Part shown: positions 46,959 through 55,924 of the stretch, in pieces
How positions within the stretch are numbered: position 1 is the first letter of the stretch
How the letters are laid out: each line of letters begins with the position of its first letter
Assembly (NCBI GenBank): GCA_002495055.1
Contig: DADR01000060.1
Coordinates: 732 to 64,731 of the forward strand
Direction: 5' to 3'
Source: Methanoregula sp. UBA247
GTDB lineage: Archaea; Halobacteriota; Methanomicrobia; Methanomicrobiales; Methanospirillaceae
DNA: 64,000 nt
Program-made: the position numbers and the translations under genes
The notes under the pieces: generated by a model
The model's database searches: none
Seen by the model: only the letters and a program-made list of their open reading frames with translations
Told to the model about the DNA's origin: nothing

Positions 46959-47232
46959 ATGGCCGTCGCTCCCCCTACGAGATTTACTTGGAGATCCTCT
47001 TTGTATTGCAAATCTCCCCGTTCGTTCACGGCAATTATCAAACGGTGCGACCTTAACTCAAAGACCGGGCAGGGATACCTTTGAGTTTCTCGTTTTGAAG
47101 GGATATCTTTTACTTATAAAAGACGGGGGAAAATCCTCGTATGGTGCGACCGAACGTGCCAGTGAATATATTGCACTTTTTACCGTAATTTACCAGAACT
47201 TATTCGACACTATTCCGGGGTTTAAGTTATAA
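46955..47232 (+). pseudogene. Frameshifted winged-helix transcriptional regulator
   Basis: The gene reads MNGRRSPYEIYLEILFVLQ, then shifts by one base to SPRSFTAIIKRCDLNSKTGQ GYL, then again to EFLVLKGYLLLIKDGGKSSY, GATERASEYIALFTVIYQNL and FDTIPGFKL. This is a complete archaeal winged-helix regulator of the PF14947 type once one A at about 47010-47012 and one T at about 47080-47082 are removed. It is coupled (ATGA) to the membrane protein gene, so it may have regulated it. Confidence 0.8.
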
Positions 47233-47260
47233 TCCGTGGAGGGTCTGTTTTAATTTTTTT

Positions 47261-47405
47261 GGCTCTGTTGAAATCCTATTTCCCAGAGATTCGTTTCTTC
47301 TTATCAACTATTTGGAGGGTGACCCCCTCTCTCCCCCAGTGGGGGAGGCAACCCAAGGGGAGCATCCCCTTGACCCCCTCCTTTTTAAAGGGTTTCAACA
47401 GAGCT
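47261..47405. mobile_element. MITE-like element with IS6-type inverted ends
   Basis: A 145-base element begins GGCTCTGTTGAAATCC and ends GGGTTTCAACAGAGCT: the 12-base inverted ends GCTCTGTTGAAA (47262-47273) and TTTCAACAGAGC (47393-47404) are perfect. The ends resemble IS6-family ends (GGCACTGTTGCAAA type). Flanks ATTTTTTT and ATTTTTTA look like an 8-base target duplication with one mismatch. The inside has two strong hairpins, CTCCCCC/GGGGGAG and CAAGGGGA/TCCCCTTG, and no gene. Confidence 0.6.
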
Positions 47406-47606
47406 ATTTTTTAAAAAATAAAAGGACTTTTTTCATTTTTGTCCTTGGATCATGCTCCCTTCACCAGCAGGCTATCAGTGACCCCGGGGTTTGGTTGTAA
47501 AGCCATCTTCTCTGTAAAAACCATAAAAAAAACCACGCCAAAAAATTTTATCATTGACTAATAACGCACCAATTTCTTTTCCATTGTTTGTTGCATCCTG
47601 ACCTGT

Positions 47607-48149
47607 CTACCGGACCGGTTCTGTCAGTCCGGTATATTTTCCGGAACCCAGCCACCATTCATTGTCAATCTTTTCCACATATCCCAGTTTTAATTCAACC
47701 GATCGGTTACGTGCGGGATTGATGTAATAATACCGGACATAGCCACTTCCATTCCTTGCCATATCGCGCAGGTTCTTAATGAAAAGTTCACCTTGTGCAT
47801 CTGTCTCATTCAGACGGTTTACGCCAATCTTTTCCGGGTTGAACGGGTGAGCAAGGGTAGTGCCATTGAAATCATAGGCATAGATATAGAGTTCGCCCTC
47901 GACAAATGAACCCTTTGGACTGGAAAATTCTGCAAGCGCTTTTTCCCTGCCATTTGTTTTGGCATAGGCAACTGCGCTTTCAACAAAGGAGACAAGCGAT
48001 TCGTTTGAAGTGATATTCTCCTGCTGGATTACTCCAGTACTTGCCGCCATCGATGTGTTTGTACCGGGCTGGTTTTGCATGCAACCGGCGCTTGAGAGAA
48101 CTACGCCAATAACAAGCACGACCATGAAAGATAGTGATCCTTTTCTCAT
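47607..48149 (-). CDS. Single-Cache domain lipoprotein
   Basis: A 180-residue exported lipoprotein (lipobox SAGC at about 20-23). The rest looks like an sCache_2 ligand-binding domain: SLVSFVESAVAYAKTNGREK, YIYAYDFNGTTLAHPFNPE, GSGYVRYYYINPARNRSVE and YVEKIDNEWWLGSGKYTG. Cache domains sense small ligands; no signalling domain is attached, so a partner is needed. Confidence 0.75.
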   Translation of the reverse strand: MRKGSLSFMVVLVIGVVLSSAGCMQNQPGTNTSMAASTGVIQQENITSNESLVSFVESAVAYAKTNGREKALAEFSSPKGSFVEGELYIYAYDFNGTTLAHPFNPEKIGVNRLNETDAQGELFIKNLRDMARNGSGYVRYYYINPARNRSVELKLGYVEKIDNEWWLGSGKYTGLTEPVR

Positions 48150-48360
48150 ACAAACTGGTGGAATTTCACCGAGGATAAAACAATCTAATCGATGTTAACA
48201 GAGTAACTGGTAGCCGTGCTGATGGAGTACTAACCAGGACTGGGAATGCAAATTGCCATGTGAACGAAGGAACTTTTCGGAAGATGGGGGGGTGAGCGGG
48301 ACAGGCAGACAGTGGGGATTAATCCCCAATACCGGTTGTTTTTTTAAAAAATCCACCCGC

Positions 48361-48546
48361 TCACTTTTTCTGCTGCATCGATGCCACTTCACCCTCTAAC
48401 GTTATCTTCAGTTTATCGATGGCTTCATTGAGATCCTGTGTCGTGGTGATGGTGAATGAGTTGTCACTTTTCTTGTCATGGTAGTTCACGATAAACTCAA
48501 TCTGCCCGTCTTTTCCCTTCTTTGGTTCAATGATCAGTTGTGCCAT
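48361..48546 (-). CDS. Small hypothetical protein
   Basis: A 61-residue soluble protein (MAQLIIEPKKGKDGQIEFIV, TQDLNEAIDKLKITLEGEV) with a beta-beta-helix look. Its protein-like composition and clean start support it; family unknown. Confidence 0.5.
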   Translation of the reverse strand: MAQLIIEPKKGKDGQIEFIVNYHDKKSDNSFTITTTQDLNEAIDKLKITLEGEVASMQQKK

Positions 48547-48794
48547 ATCTTACTAAGAATACTTCAGATCTTATCGCTTTTTCTTCACGATTACTTCCGC
48601 AGGTAAAACTTTTGGTGCTGACAGCGGTGGTCAGGGTCTCAGGAAATACTATATGAATTAATATCATGGTGGCGGGGAAGATTATCACCCACCGGTGATT
48701 AAAATAACGTCCGGCCATACAACCATTCTTTAACTTCATCCTGCATTTGTGATGGATTACATCAGAAACAACGAAAAACGAGACGATCAGCAGT

Positions 48795-50093
48795 ATGCAG
48801 ATTACCACATCCATCAGACGTACCATTGCAACGGGTCTCCTTACCGCAGGACTCGCATACCCGGCCTGTGCCGCAGTCTGTCCCAAAGGTATCGGAGGTT
48901 GTTCATCTCCCGGCAGGTGTTTCCTCTTCGCGGATGCTGATGGGAATGCCTTGTGCGATTATACGTCAAGGACCAGCTCACAAGCCCAGGCAGCCCCGGT
49001 TTCTTCGGGCTCAGCATCTGTTCCGGCAACTGCTACACCGACACCCGATCCGACAACGGTACAGGTCACTACCGTTCCCGCATCTACCCAACCGGTAACA
49101 TCCGTCACACCGGTATCAGATTCAGTCATCCAGAACACTTCAACCGGGGGATTTTTCGATACAATCCAGCTGTCAGTACCCATTGCCGAAGCCATCCTCT
49201 TTCTCCTGTTTGCGGGTATTTTATTCGCCGTTATCAGGACGGGAATTCTGGGGATACGGATCGAAAAGACCCTGCCGGCGCTGGCACTATCGTCCCTCTT
49301 TGCTCTGGGCATCTCACTTATAGCTACGTCCTTTCTCGCGGGAACAGCCATTGCAGGGACAACGTATGCGCTCTGTTACATAGGGGCCGGGACCCTGCTT
49401 TCGGCATACCTCTGGTACGCGGGCGTGATGACACGGCAGATCGTGCTGGGTGTGGCAGGCATGAGTTCGCTCGCCGGTTTTGTTTTCCTTGCCCCGATCA
49501 TGCCACTGGAACTCGGGGGTATTATTAATGCAGTAACCGGTTTATCAGCCGTTAATCTGGGTATCATAGTCATCTGTGCAATAATCATACTCACTCTGGG
49601 AGTGGGCAGGATGTTCTGCAGCACTATCTGCCCGGTGGGATCACTGCAGGAACTGACATATGCAGTACCAGTAACAAAGATTGTAATCCGTCGCACGGCC
49701 ATCTTTGAACTGATCCGGTGTACCCTCTTTGCTGTCACTGTCGTTGCGGCTTTCAGCCTCATCGACCTGATGGCATATACCGGGTTGTACGACCTCTTTT
49801 CCCTCACGCTCTCGGCCGGGCTTGTGGTTGCTGCCGGCATTCTGCTGCTCTCAGTTTTCCTGTACCGCCCGATCTGCCGGATCATCTGTCCCTTTGGCGT
49901 CCTCTTCTCCCTGTTCGCAGAGTTCAGCAGGTTCCGGCTGCGGCGTTCGGAGTCCTGCACCAGCTGCAGGAGATGCGAGAAAGCCTGTCCAACTCTCACG
50001 GCAGGCAGGTATGATTCGAAGCGGGAATGTTATCTCTGCGGGCGGTGTACCGATACCTGTCCTTCAAAAACAGCACTCAGTTACCGGCGTTGA
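48795..50093 (+). CDS. NapH/NosR-like membrane ferredoxin
   Basis: A 432-residue protein with an N-terminal signal, a Cys-containing outer segment, a Pro/Thr-rich linker, about seven transmembrane helices, two quinol-dehydrogenase-type motifs (CSTICPVGSLQELTY and CRIICPFGVLFSLF), and a C-terminal 2[4Fe-4S] domain (CTSCRRCEKACPTL, CYLCGRCTDTCPSK). The CxxxCP motifs and the final ferredoxin are those of NapH-type electron-transfer proteins. It likely passes electrons between membrane carriers and a cytoplasmic partner. Confidence 0.85.
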   Translation: MQITTSIRRTIATGLLTAGLAYPACAAVCPKGIGGCSSPGRCFLFADADGNALCDYTSRTSSQAQAAPVSSGSASVPATATPTPDPTTVQVTTVPASTQPVTSVTPVSDSVIQNTSTGGFFDTIQLSVPIAEAILFLLFAGILFAVIRTGILGIRIEKTLPALALSSLFALGISLIATSFLAGTAIAGTTYALCYIGAGTLLSAYLWYAGVMTRQIVLGVAGMSSLAGFVFLAPIMPLELGGIINAVTGLSAVNLGIIVICAIIILTLGVGRMFCSTICPVGSLQELTYAVPVTKIVIRRTAIFELIRCTLFAVTVVAAFSLIDLMAYTGLYDLFSLTLSAGLVVAAGILLLSVFLYRPICRIICPFGVLFSLFAEFSRFRLRRSESCTSCRRCEKACPTLTAGRYDSKRECYLCGRCTDTCPSKTALSYRR

Positions 50094-50602
50094 TCATCAT
50101 GACGTCAACCGGACAAGCGCATAAAAAATGAGGGAGACGACAACTTTTTCGATATGAGGTGCCCAGATGACAGGGCTCTTTTTAAAAACACTACAGCCCC
50201 CGTACCTCCCTTTTTTACCAGAGACCTGCCCGCCGATACAGGCTTCATTTATGAAGTATCGGACCTCTGATTTTTTAAAAATTGCGTCAGCCACCAGAAG
50301 GCTTTTTTTAAAGTGACCGCATAGGAAAACGGTTCCCGGAAAATTCTTTCTCGATAAACCTGGCAGTACAACCGTGTGACAGTGCAGATCATCATCTGAA
50401 TTTGTTTACGGCCTAATACGGGATGACAAGAAAAAAACACATCCTTCCTTTGTGCCCTGGGTTGAACTTTAGGATCCGGCGAAGAAGAAAGACGGTGATG
50501 CCATAGAAACCATCCCAAAAATTCCTGCCAAAGTTGACTTAAAAATCATTCGGCAAAAAAACCAGTAATTACCATTCATCGCAGAGTTTCCCGGGGTAAT
50601 AA
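50094..50602. other. Intergenic region without a supported gene
   Basis: Short open frames on both strands have poor start signals and low-quality composition. It separates the ferredoxin gene from the minus-strand TIR/RyR/ESCRT-like locus. No repeat or RNA recognised. Confidence 0.4.
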
Positions 50603-52345
50603 TCAACGTCGAACAATCCGGAGGTCTACCCTGAACAGAATTGCTGGCAGTGAACGGACTGCATTCCTGTCTTTCTCCCGTTCCGTCTCAGGCAGATCTT
50701 CCCACGGTACCATGCTGGGATGGTATTTCCACTTGTCGTCCCGCTTCATTGCATACTGCCAACCCTTTGAAGATCTCTCGCTCATCCACCGGTTATGCTC
50801 CTGCATGGCAAGATGTTCGATCTCCTCCCCGGTGAACTGGAAGATCGGGTCATCCCAGTTGGTCAGCTGCTCGATGTCGCATCCAATCAGTCCGATCTTT
50901 CGGATAATATCATCTGCCTGGTCCCTGTTTGCTTCTTTCATGTCGACAGGCAACTTATTCCAGGAGATTTCTGCGGGGGGGTGAGTGATTTCCTCTTGTT
51001 TCACCAGAAGGAGGTATTCCTCATGGATCGCCCTGGCTATCTGTTCGCGGGTAGTGACAATGAAATCCCCGGTCTCAGTATCCGAGGGAAATTGCGGGAA
51101 GGGGATAAGAGGGAGGGTTTCACTCTCAAAATCCATGCGGGAGAGAAGAGAGGTGAAACCCCTGTCGGATTGGGTCCTGACAATAATGGGAACTCTCTGT
51201 CCCTTCAGCTTTTCATGGAGGATAAGGGCTGCGGAGAGCCCGAGAACCGTATCGGAAAGGCACACATAACCAATAGTAACAGGAATACTTCCATTCTCCT
51301 CCCATTGGAGAGAGAGATCAGATAATACTGACGGCTGCATATCAGTGTCGAGGGCGTGTATATCGGCATAATTCATAAGCGAGGGGTAGTAAAAAACGAG
51401 ACTCTCCTTCCTTTTTTTCGCCTCAAGGTCTATAAGAGTTATCGTGACCTTTTTGCCACTGTCTTTATACTTCATCCGCCATTCCTTCGCGATATTCACG
51501 ACCAGACTCTCCCCCATCCTTCCGACACCCACCACTAATATGTGGATATCAGGCGGGGAGGATTCATCCAGAGGAAAGGGAGAGTGCTGACGCAGAAGTT
51601 GTCGGCCTGCATTATAATATACATTAAAAAACTCTGTTTTAACAACGTCTTTTTGTCCAAGCCGGAATAATTTTGCTCTTATCAGATTGCAAAGTATCGG
51701 ATCTACAATATGAACCATCACTTCGAGATGATTGGGATTATCCTTCCCGATCATCTCAAAGGCATATCCAAGGAGATCAGCATTTAAAGCATCATCATCC
51801 TCAACACAGAGAAGTAACCTTGCCCTTGCAAGTTGCGCATCCTTGAGAAGTGAGTCAGGCGTATTCCCTTTAAGGACAACCACTCCCTGTGGTGGTTGGA
51901 GTATCTCTTCATACGACCTCCCTATCATAACCACTCTCGTCCCTTCGCTGGAATACTTTTGTGCCAGGAAGATTCCTAATTTTGTCAGTCCGCAGATGAC
52001 GACGTGATCTCTGCCAAGTTTCAAGGTCAAAAGACCAATCTCTCTGGAGGAAAGTTTTGCAACGACAATGAACGCTGAATACCCTATCAAAAGGATTGCA
52101 AGCCAACGAGTTATCTCCAGCTCCCAGCTTGGATTGTTCAAAGTTAATCCAGGAGCTAAACGGAGTATCTGGAAAATACCGTAAATTCTATCAAGAAATG
52201 TCCGGGGGACAGCAGGAGTGGACAAATAAAGTCGGTCCAATCCGATATATCCAAAGAGGAAGATTAAAAACACAATAAGACTGATGAGCGCGAGCTGGTG
52301 ATCTCTGAACCACCGGTAAATATGACGGAACAAAAAATTCCTCAT
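50603..52345 (-). CDS. Membrane RCK-RyR protein (locus copy 2)
   Basis: A 580-residue protein. Two transmembrane helices (about 17-36 and 89-107) lead to two TrkA-N/RCK-type Rossmann units (DHVVICGLTKLGIFLAQKYS from about 112; DIHILVVGVGRMGESLVVN from about 261) and a C-terminal RyR domain (MQEHNRWMSERSSKGWQYAM, HPSMVPWEDLPETEREKDR). RyR domains in prokaryotes are linked to nucleotide-derived signals in conflict systems. A TATA-like ATATAC is about 20 bases upstream of the ATG. Paralogue at 57370-59055. It may gate an ion channel or bind NAD metabolites; inferred. Confidence 0.85.
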   Translation of the reverse strand: MRNFLFRHIYRWFRDHQLALISLIVFLIFLFGYIGLDRLYLSTPAVPRTFLDRIYGIFQILRLAPGLTLNNPSWELEITRWLAILLIGYSAFIVVAKLSSREIGLLTLKLGRDHVVICGLTKLGIFLAQKYSSEGTRVVMIGRSYEEILQPPQGVVVLKGNTPDSLLKDAQLARARLLLCVEDDDALNADLLGYAFEMIGKDNPNHLEVMVHIVDPILCNLIRAKLFRLGQKDVVKTEFFNVYYNAGRQLLRQHSPFPLDESSPPDIHILVVGVGRMGESLVVNIAKEWRMKYKDSGKKVTITLIDLEAKKRKESLVFYYPSLMNYADIHALDTDMQPSVLSDLSLQWEENGSIPVTIGYVCLSDTVLGLSAALILHEKLKGQRVPIIVRTQSDRGFTSLLSRMDFESETLPLIPFPQFPSDTETGDFIVTTREQIARAIHEEYLLLVKQEEITHPPAEISWNKLPVDMKEANRDQADDIIRKIGLIGCDIEQLTNWDDPIFQFTGEEIEHLAMQEHNRWMSERSSKGWQYAMKRDDKWKYHPSMVPWEDLPETEREKDRNAVRSLPAILFRVDLRIVRR

Positions 52346-52684
52346 GTTAATTTTTTCCCCCAGAGTATATAGGTTGCCCTGGAGAAAGGTATCCGAGAAG
52401 GATAATAATAGTATATGCCGACCTCATTTAGAGATACCTTTGTTCAGTTCAGGTTGGTATAACACAAATGATGGGACAGGTCATTTTTTTAGAGATTTAT
52501 GCAGCCTTCCCCAACCGATCCATCCCTTGTGATGAAATCCCTGCAATGCGAGAATTCTATAGAGAAATCATAAAATATCATAGGCATTCTCACCGGTAAG
52601 CCTGGTACTCTTATCAGCTGCCGGAAATGGGATTCTCAAGTGGTATACGGGTTAGTGGATTTTTTCCTGAAGACTATCTGACAT
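52346..52684. other. Intergenic region between two locus genes
   Basis: It holds a TATA-like AGTATATAG around 52363-52371 in front of the RCK-RyR gene. No gene or repeat seen. Confidence 0.35.
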
Positions 52685-54046
52685 TTACGTTTTTTTTGCA
52701 GTACGGAGCAGAGTCACCACCGTCTCGCCAAGAACAGTTATGTGACTCTCAAGCGGGGGGGTCATCGCATCGAGCCAGTGCGGGATGCCGATCAGGTATT
52801 CCATATCTTTCGAAGGCTGAATATTTTCGATCCGGAACGGGACGATGATCACTCCTTTCGAGACTGCATGGGTTAGCTCACGGACGACATGGGGTGAGGT
52901 ATTGGAATGTGAGGAGAAGATAAGCACCATCACCCGGCTTGCCTCGATTGCTTCGATAATAGCGCGGGGATAGTTAGTGCCTGGTAACACATCGCGGGGA
53001 GCAACCCAGCACCTGATACCCTTTACCTCGAAACTGGCGCAGACAGCATCGGCGATCGGTTTATCCCGGGATGAGTAGCTGATAAAGACATCATGGGGAA
53101 TTGAAGGGGGAGAAGATCCCCCCGCAATGGATCCATCAATCGTTGTTTCGCTGTGGAAAGCGTCATCTGAGGTTCCATTTACCGGCCTGGTTCTTACGGA
53201 CAGTCCTCTCCTCCACCAGAGAAATAGCACAGCCCCACAAACGATGATCCCCATGGCAGCGGGAAGGAGATAAATCCCGAAAATACCGGTACTCTCACCG
53301 ACATAGCTGCGCAGGGCACTATCTGACACCTCCTTATTCCTTGTCAGCTCTACATTCCTCGGATCAACAATCAATCCCCGGTTGAAGGCCTCGATTGCTT
53401 CCTGATAGCGCCCGAGCCGGTGGAGGGTGAGCCCCTTGTAATTCCAGGCATCGCCGTTCCGATCATCGCTGGTGAGGGCTTTGTTGAAAGATTCGAGGGC
53501 ATCAGGGTAATTCCCGAGCGTATAATAGTCAAGACCGAGGCTGAACCATGCGCTTCCATCGTTCGGTGATATGCTGATAGCAGTCTTGTATGCAGCGATA
53601 GATTCATTCAATCTTCCCATGCTCGAGAGAGTAAGTCCCTTGCTTAACCAGGCATAGGAATCTTGAGGATTGATTATCGTGGCGTTTTCAAACGCATGGA
53701 GGGCATCATCATCCTTTCCCATGATGCTATAAACATTACCAAGGGATTTCCAGGCAATAGTAGTATTTGGCTCAATTGAAATGGCGTGGGTATAAGCATC
53801 GATTGCCATGTCATTCTGGCCGGATTTAGTATAGGCATATCCCAGTCCAATCCATGCATTTAAGTACAGGGGATTGAGGGAAAGTGCAGTTGAATATGAA
53901 TTAATAGCAGCACCATATTCACCTCTTTTTGTAAGATCTTCTCCTCGCGAATACCACGTCATGGCATCTTCAGCATGAACCACGGCTGATAATAATAAGA
54001 GAATAACAATCAGGACGATCAGGAGACTACGGTTTCGCGTATTCAT
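52685..54046 (-). CDS. TPR-transmembrane-TIR receptor
   Basis: A 453-residue protein. A signal anchor (MNTRNRSLLIVLIVILLLLS) precedes six TPR repeats facing outside (about 20-245), a transmembrane helix (about 258-280) and a C-terminal TIR domain (about 315-450). The TIR shows DVFISYSSRDKPIADAVC, CWVAPRDVLPGTNYPRAII and the SPHVVRELTHA segment where NADase TIRs carry their catalytic Glu. The frame extends five codons upstream with a GTG. It is likely a membrane sensor that makes or consumes an NAD-derived signal. Confidence 0.88.
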   Translation of the reverse strand: MNTRNRSLLIVLIVILLLLSAVVHAEDAMTWYSRGEDLTKRGEYGAAINSYSTALSLNPLYLNAWIGLGYAYTKSGQNDMAIDAYTHAISIEPNTTIAWKSLGNVYSIMGKDDDALHAFENATIINPQDSYAWLSKGLTLSSMGRLNESIAAYKTAISISPNDGSAWFSLGLDYYTLGNYPDALESFNKALTSDDRNGDAWNYKGLTLHRLGRYQEAIEAFNRGLIVDPRNVELTRNKEVSDSALRSYVGESTGIFGIYLLPAAMGIIVCGAVLFLWWRRGLSVRTRPVNGTSDDAFHSETTIDGSIAGGSSPPSIPHDVFISYSSRDKPIADAVCASFEVKGIRCWVAPRDVLPGTNYPRAIIEAIEASRVMVLIFSSHSNTSPHVVRELTHAVSKGVIIVPFRIENIQPSKDMEYLIGIPHWLDAMTPPLESHITVLGETVVTLLRTAKKT

Positions 54047-54306
54047 CAGTATATACAACACTTCAGTTCTTGCTTATTAATAATATTACGACGACAGACA
54101 GCGGACTCATAAAACACAGACAGAAACACGAGCGAAAGGGCATGGGAGGGATTGTTGGAGTGCCGGTATTGGTATTTGTCTGGTTGAGACGAAAAAATCT
54201 ATAAGAATGTGATGTATCGCTTCCCCCGGGCAGCTACCTCCGTCACGAGGAGACCGGTGATACTTGTTTATTTTAAAAAGAGAAGGGAGGTCGTTGTTTC
54301 CCCTAA

Positions 54307-55737
54307 TCAGTTGGGGGTAATATGGAGCGTTCCGTCCAGAGGAACGTGGGTCCGGAACTGTTCCTCTGTGAGGGGAACCATGTTCTGCTGCGTGAACTCC
54401 TCCCGATGAGTATTATAGTACTGGTAAAAGTTCTGGTCAACATGGTAGACCTCGTTTGTCTCCGGATTAAAGATACGGTCGCGGTTCAGGGTGTAGTCAC
54501 TGTACTTCTCCAGGAAGATGTCTTCTTGCTCCTGCTTTGCGTACCAGTCATTCAACCGCTGCTCCCGGAGTTCGTCGTTCGTTGATCCCCCCCCACGGGT
54601 ACTCCCACCCCATGAAGCGGAGAGGACCGCTTTGCACTGTTCGATGGAGGACTGGCTATAGTCAATGGAATCAAAGATCTCCGCGAGGATCGGCGCATCC
54701 AGATCGGCCTGATCTGCCGGTGCATACGCACCCCAGAAGAAGTCGACGACCGAGTAATACCCACCAATGGACCTCGTGCCGACCGTGAAGCCCCCGATGG
54801 CCGGTATTCCACTATTGTCGAAGGAGATCTTCATCGTTTTCAGGCTGTCGCTGCTCACTCCTGTTTCCACGTACTCGAGGATCCGCACGTTGGAAACAGT
54901 GGCGAAATCCTCCGGCATATATACGGTAATATACTCTTCCGGGGTCGTCCCTGAAGGCAAGCCTGTCTGATAGTCGGCATGGAGCCCATTCAGGAAGATG
55001 ACACCACGGGCAGGATTGTTCGTATCGCTGGCGGTCAGTCCGGCACATCCGGGTAACACCTGCACGTTCCAATAGTCAGGCACCCGCATCCGGACTTTGC
55101 CCCCCTGCAGGGTATCGTGGAGTACTCCGATGCTGCTGGTCACTTGAGCGACCGGCGCGGCACGCTTGAGTTCTTCAGGAGTTACAGGAGTGTAACTGGC
55201 TACAATCGCACGGAGGGTGTCCTCTTTCGTTTCAAAGGATGCTTCAGCGGTTTCGTAGCTCGTCAGCAGTGCGTACGGGGATTTAACAAAGACCGTATAC
55301 ACACCGTTTTTCCTTACATTTCCTTCCGTGAATGAGGCCACAATCTCGATCATAGAGCGATCGGTTGTTTCCCGGGCACTCACCAGATCAAACTCCTGGT
55401 AGTACTGGACTGCATGGCCGACCAGGTAGTTCGCGATCGCTTCAGCAGTGAGAGCGCGGTAGCTGCCGCTTAAAAAAAGAGGCTGGATTCTGACATTTGT
55501 GACGCCGCCATCTGCTGGATCCTGTACCACGATGGCCTCCTGGACCGAGACCGACCAGGAGGCAGGTTTCTGCAGGCTGAAGAAATTGGAGCTGTCAGTA
55601 TACGGGGACAGCCTTTCCCCACCGAAGCCAAGTCCTGGTTGTTGAGTTGTTTCTGATGATTTTTGCGTACACCCGCTGCACAGGAGAAGTGCCAGTGTCA
55701 GGAGAAGCACACCCGAGGGAAATACCAGTTGTCGCAT
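54307..55737 (-). CDS. Secreted lipoprotein with two PsbP/DcrB-like domains
   Basis: A 476-residue lipoprotein (lipobox LLCSGC at about 18-23). Two domains, about 40-185 and 200-360, each look like PsbP/DcrB-type folds (NFFSLQKPASWSVSVQE; GKVRMRVPDYWNVQVLPG, with TPEEYITVYMPEDFATVSNV). The C-terminal tail (about 380-476) has a Ser/Gly stretch and a helical region with NPETNEVYHVDQNFYQYYNT. It lies between the ATPase and the TPR-TIR gene, same strand, so a periplasmic-side sensor for the locus is possible. Confidence 0.65.
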   Translation of the reverse strand: MRQLVFPSGVLLLTLALLLCSGCTQKSSETTQQPGLGFGGERLSPYTDSSNFFSLQKPASWSVSVQEAIVVQDPADGGVTNVRIQPLFLSGSYRALTAEAIANYLVGHAVQYYQEFDLVSARETTDRSMIEIVASFTEGNVRKNGVYTVFVKSPYALLTSYETAEASFETKEDTLRAIVASYTPVTPEELKRAAPVAQVTSSIGVLHDTLQGGKVRMRVPDYWNVQVLPGCAGLTASDTNNPARGVIFLNGLHADYQTGLPSGTTPEEYITVYMPEDFATVSNVRILEYVETGVSSDSLKTMKISFDNSGIPAIGGFTVGTRSIGGYYSVVDFFWGAYAPADQADLDAPILAEIFDSIDYSQSSIEQCKAVLSASWGGSTRGGGSTNDELREQRLNDWYAKQEQEDIFLEKYSDYTLNRDRIFNPETNEVYHVDQNFYQYYNTHREEFTQQNMVPLTEEQFRTHVPLDGTLHITPN

Positions 55738-55924
55738 ATATGTTCGTCACGTTTGTCCCCTTTATAAGGGTATTGTAGCTGGAACCCCAACAACTTGATT
55801 ATTATTTCCACATTCGAATTCTGTTGGCAAATTGCGAAGAGTGGGGTATAGTTACTTTTATTGCAATGAAAAAAGGCTGTTTTGAGGGGTAAATACTATA
55901 GTTACGTAAAACAAAAGGGATGAA

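Noticed and set aside
48527..48886. Minus-strand frame of 119 codons
   Set aside because: Overlaps the start of the NapH-like gene and a small gene; no ribosome-binding site or family pattern.
49376..49999. Minus-strand frame of 207 codons
   Set aside because: Opposite the transmembrane part of the NapH-like gene; a shadow.
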